Source: Planctomycetota bacterium (GTDB lineage Bacteria; Planctomycetota; Phycisphaerae; Sedimentisphaerales; Anaerobacaceae). From it: DNA of 32,588 bases. Shown one piece after another: positions 32,354 through 32,588 of the stretch. Position 1 is the stretch's first letter. The number at the start of each line of letters is the position of its first letter. The translations under genes and the position numbers were made by a program. The notes beneath the pieces were generated by a model. The model saw only the letters and a program-made list of their open reading frames with translations. It made no database searches and was not told the DNA's origin. The stretch spans positions 1 through 32,588 of the forward strand of contig VGYL01000005.1 in the NCBI GenBank assembly GCA_016872975.1, read 5' to 3'.

Positions 32354-32588
32354 GTGAGAAGCAGCGTTTCGCTGCCGCGGACGATGATCAGCCTCGACGA
32401 ATTCCTGGCTCGGACGGCTTTGCCGCCGCCGTCCCTGAATCTGATCCGGCAGGCCCGGAAGAAGATCGAGTTGGTGCTGACTCAGCGGGTGAATGCTCTG
32501 CTGACGCGCAAGCTCGGCCCGTCCGGTACCGACCTCGGACCTCGGCTTACCTTCAGCGCCCAAGGCACAATCCAGGGCACAATCCTCC
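32354..32588 (+). CDS. Start of an unidentified gene, cut by the window end
   Basis: An open frame absent from the track runs from GTG 32354 or ATG 32384 to the last base without a stop. From the ATG it reads MISLDEFLARTALPPPSLNL, IRQARKKIELVLTQRVNALL and TRKLGPSGTDLGPRLTFSA, about 68 codons. The first 45 residues are amphipathic helix-like, followed by a polar segment. Codon choice looks coding. I do not recognise the family. The minus-strand ORF 32345-32563 is its shadow. Confidence 0.5.
   Translation, partial: MRSSVSLPRTMISLDEFLARTALPPPSLNLIRQARKKIELVLTQRVNALLTRKLGPSGTDLGPRLTFSAQGTIQGTIL

Noticed and set aside
1-32588. CRISPR array, tRNA, rRNA or prophage
   Set aside because: No regularly spaced repeats, no tRNA-like T-loop context and no rRNA or clear phage structural genes were seen on reading.

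Overview
The window is high-GC bacterial DNA. Its gene content fits a soil Acidobacteriota of the Solibacter/Bryobacter type: a ~1,090-residue TonB-dependent receptor with an N-terminal carboxypeptidase-regulatory-like domain, an ASPIC/UnbV (CRTAC1-like) FG-GAP protein beside a TPR protein, a Tat-type 'RR' leader, several secreted glycosidases and many insertion sequences. This placement is inferred from gene families. No rRNA or tRNA gene was seen.

Layout. 1-2008: a DUF4239/bestrophin-like membrane protein gene cut in two by an IS630-family element; removing 476-1673 in silico restores one reading frame. 2559-3458: secreted sugar isomerase/epimerase-like TIM barrel. 3459-5092: long stretch with no supportable gene, ending in a G16 run. 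5093-6558: IS110-family element of the IS1111 type, with 14-bp subterminal inverted repeats and about 350 nt of strongly structured sequence between the transposase stop and the right repeat (candidate bridge/seekRNA). 6600-6866: 267-bp non-coding element with TGTCCAAAT ends. 6929-15017: carbohydrate genes, all on the plus strand: a six-hairpin glycosidase-like protein, a LacI-type sensor lacking its DNA-binding domain, an MGH1-like glycosidase, an intact GH127 beta-L-arabinofuranosidase, and a frameshifted beta-propeller (GH43-like) gene. 15224-16595: mirrored repeat remnant abutting a 5'-truncated IS1380-type transposase. 17031-24033: TonB receptor, a GH127 copy lacking its catalytic core, and a large GH127-related protein with a C-terminal discoidin-like region. 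24083-25549: TPR protein. 25598-27588: IS1634-type element. 27586-29334 (minus): ASPIC/UnbV protein. 29337-30142 (minus): group II intron whose maturase gene is almost entirely deleted. 30266-30763: RidA-like protein. 30790-31232: broken PD40/TolB-like gene. 31311-31838 (minus): unidentified fragment. 32354 to the end: start of an unidentified gene.

How the parts work together. The receptor and glycosidases look like a locus for taking up and degrading plant-derived, probably arabinose-rich, glycans: outer-membrane import, removal of L-arabinofuranose by GH127-type enzymes, further trimming by (alpha/alpha)6-barrel and beta-propeller enzymes, and possibly sugar isomerisation. The locus is decaying: of five clear lesions, one is an IS insertion, one a 1-bp frameshift, one an in-frame deletion of a catalytic core, and two are truncations.

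The most interesting items are the structured RNA region of the IS1111-type element and the ORF-gutted group II intron. The intron separates a Shine-Dalgarno-like AAGG from the UnbV start codon, so splicing would be expected to rebuild the translation start. All functional claims are from reading the sequence; no database search was run.
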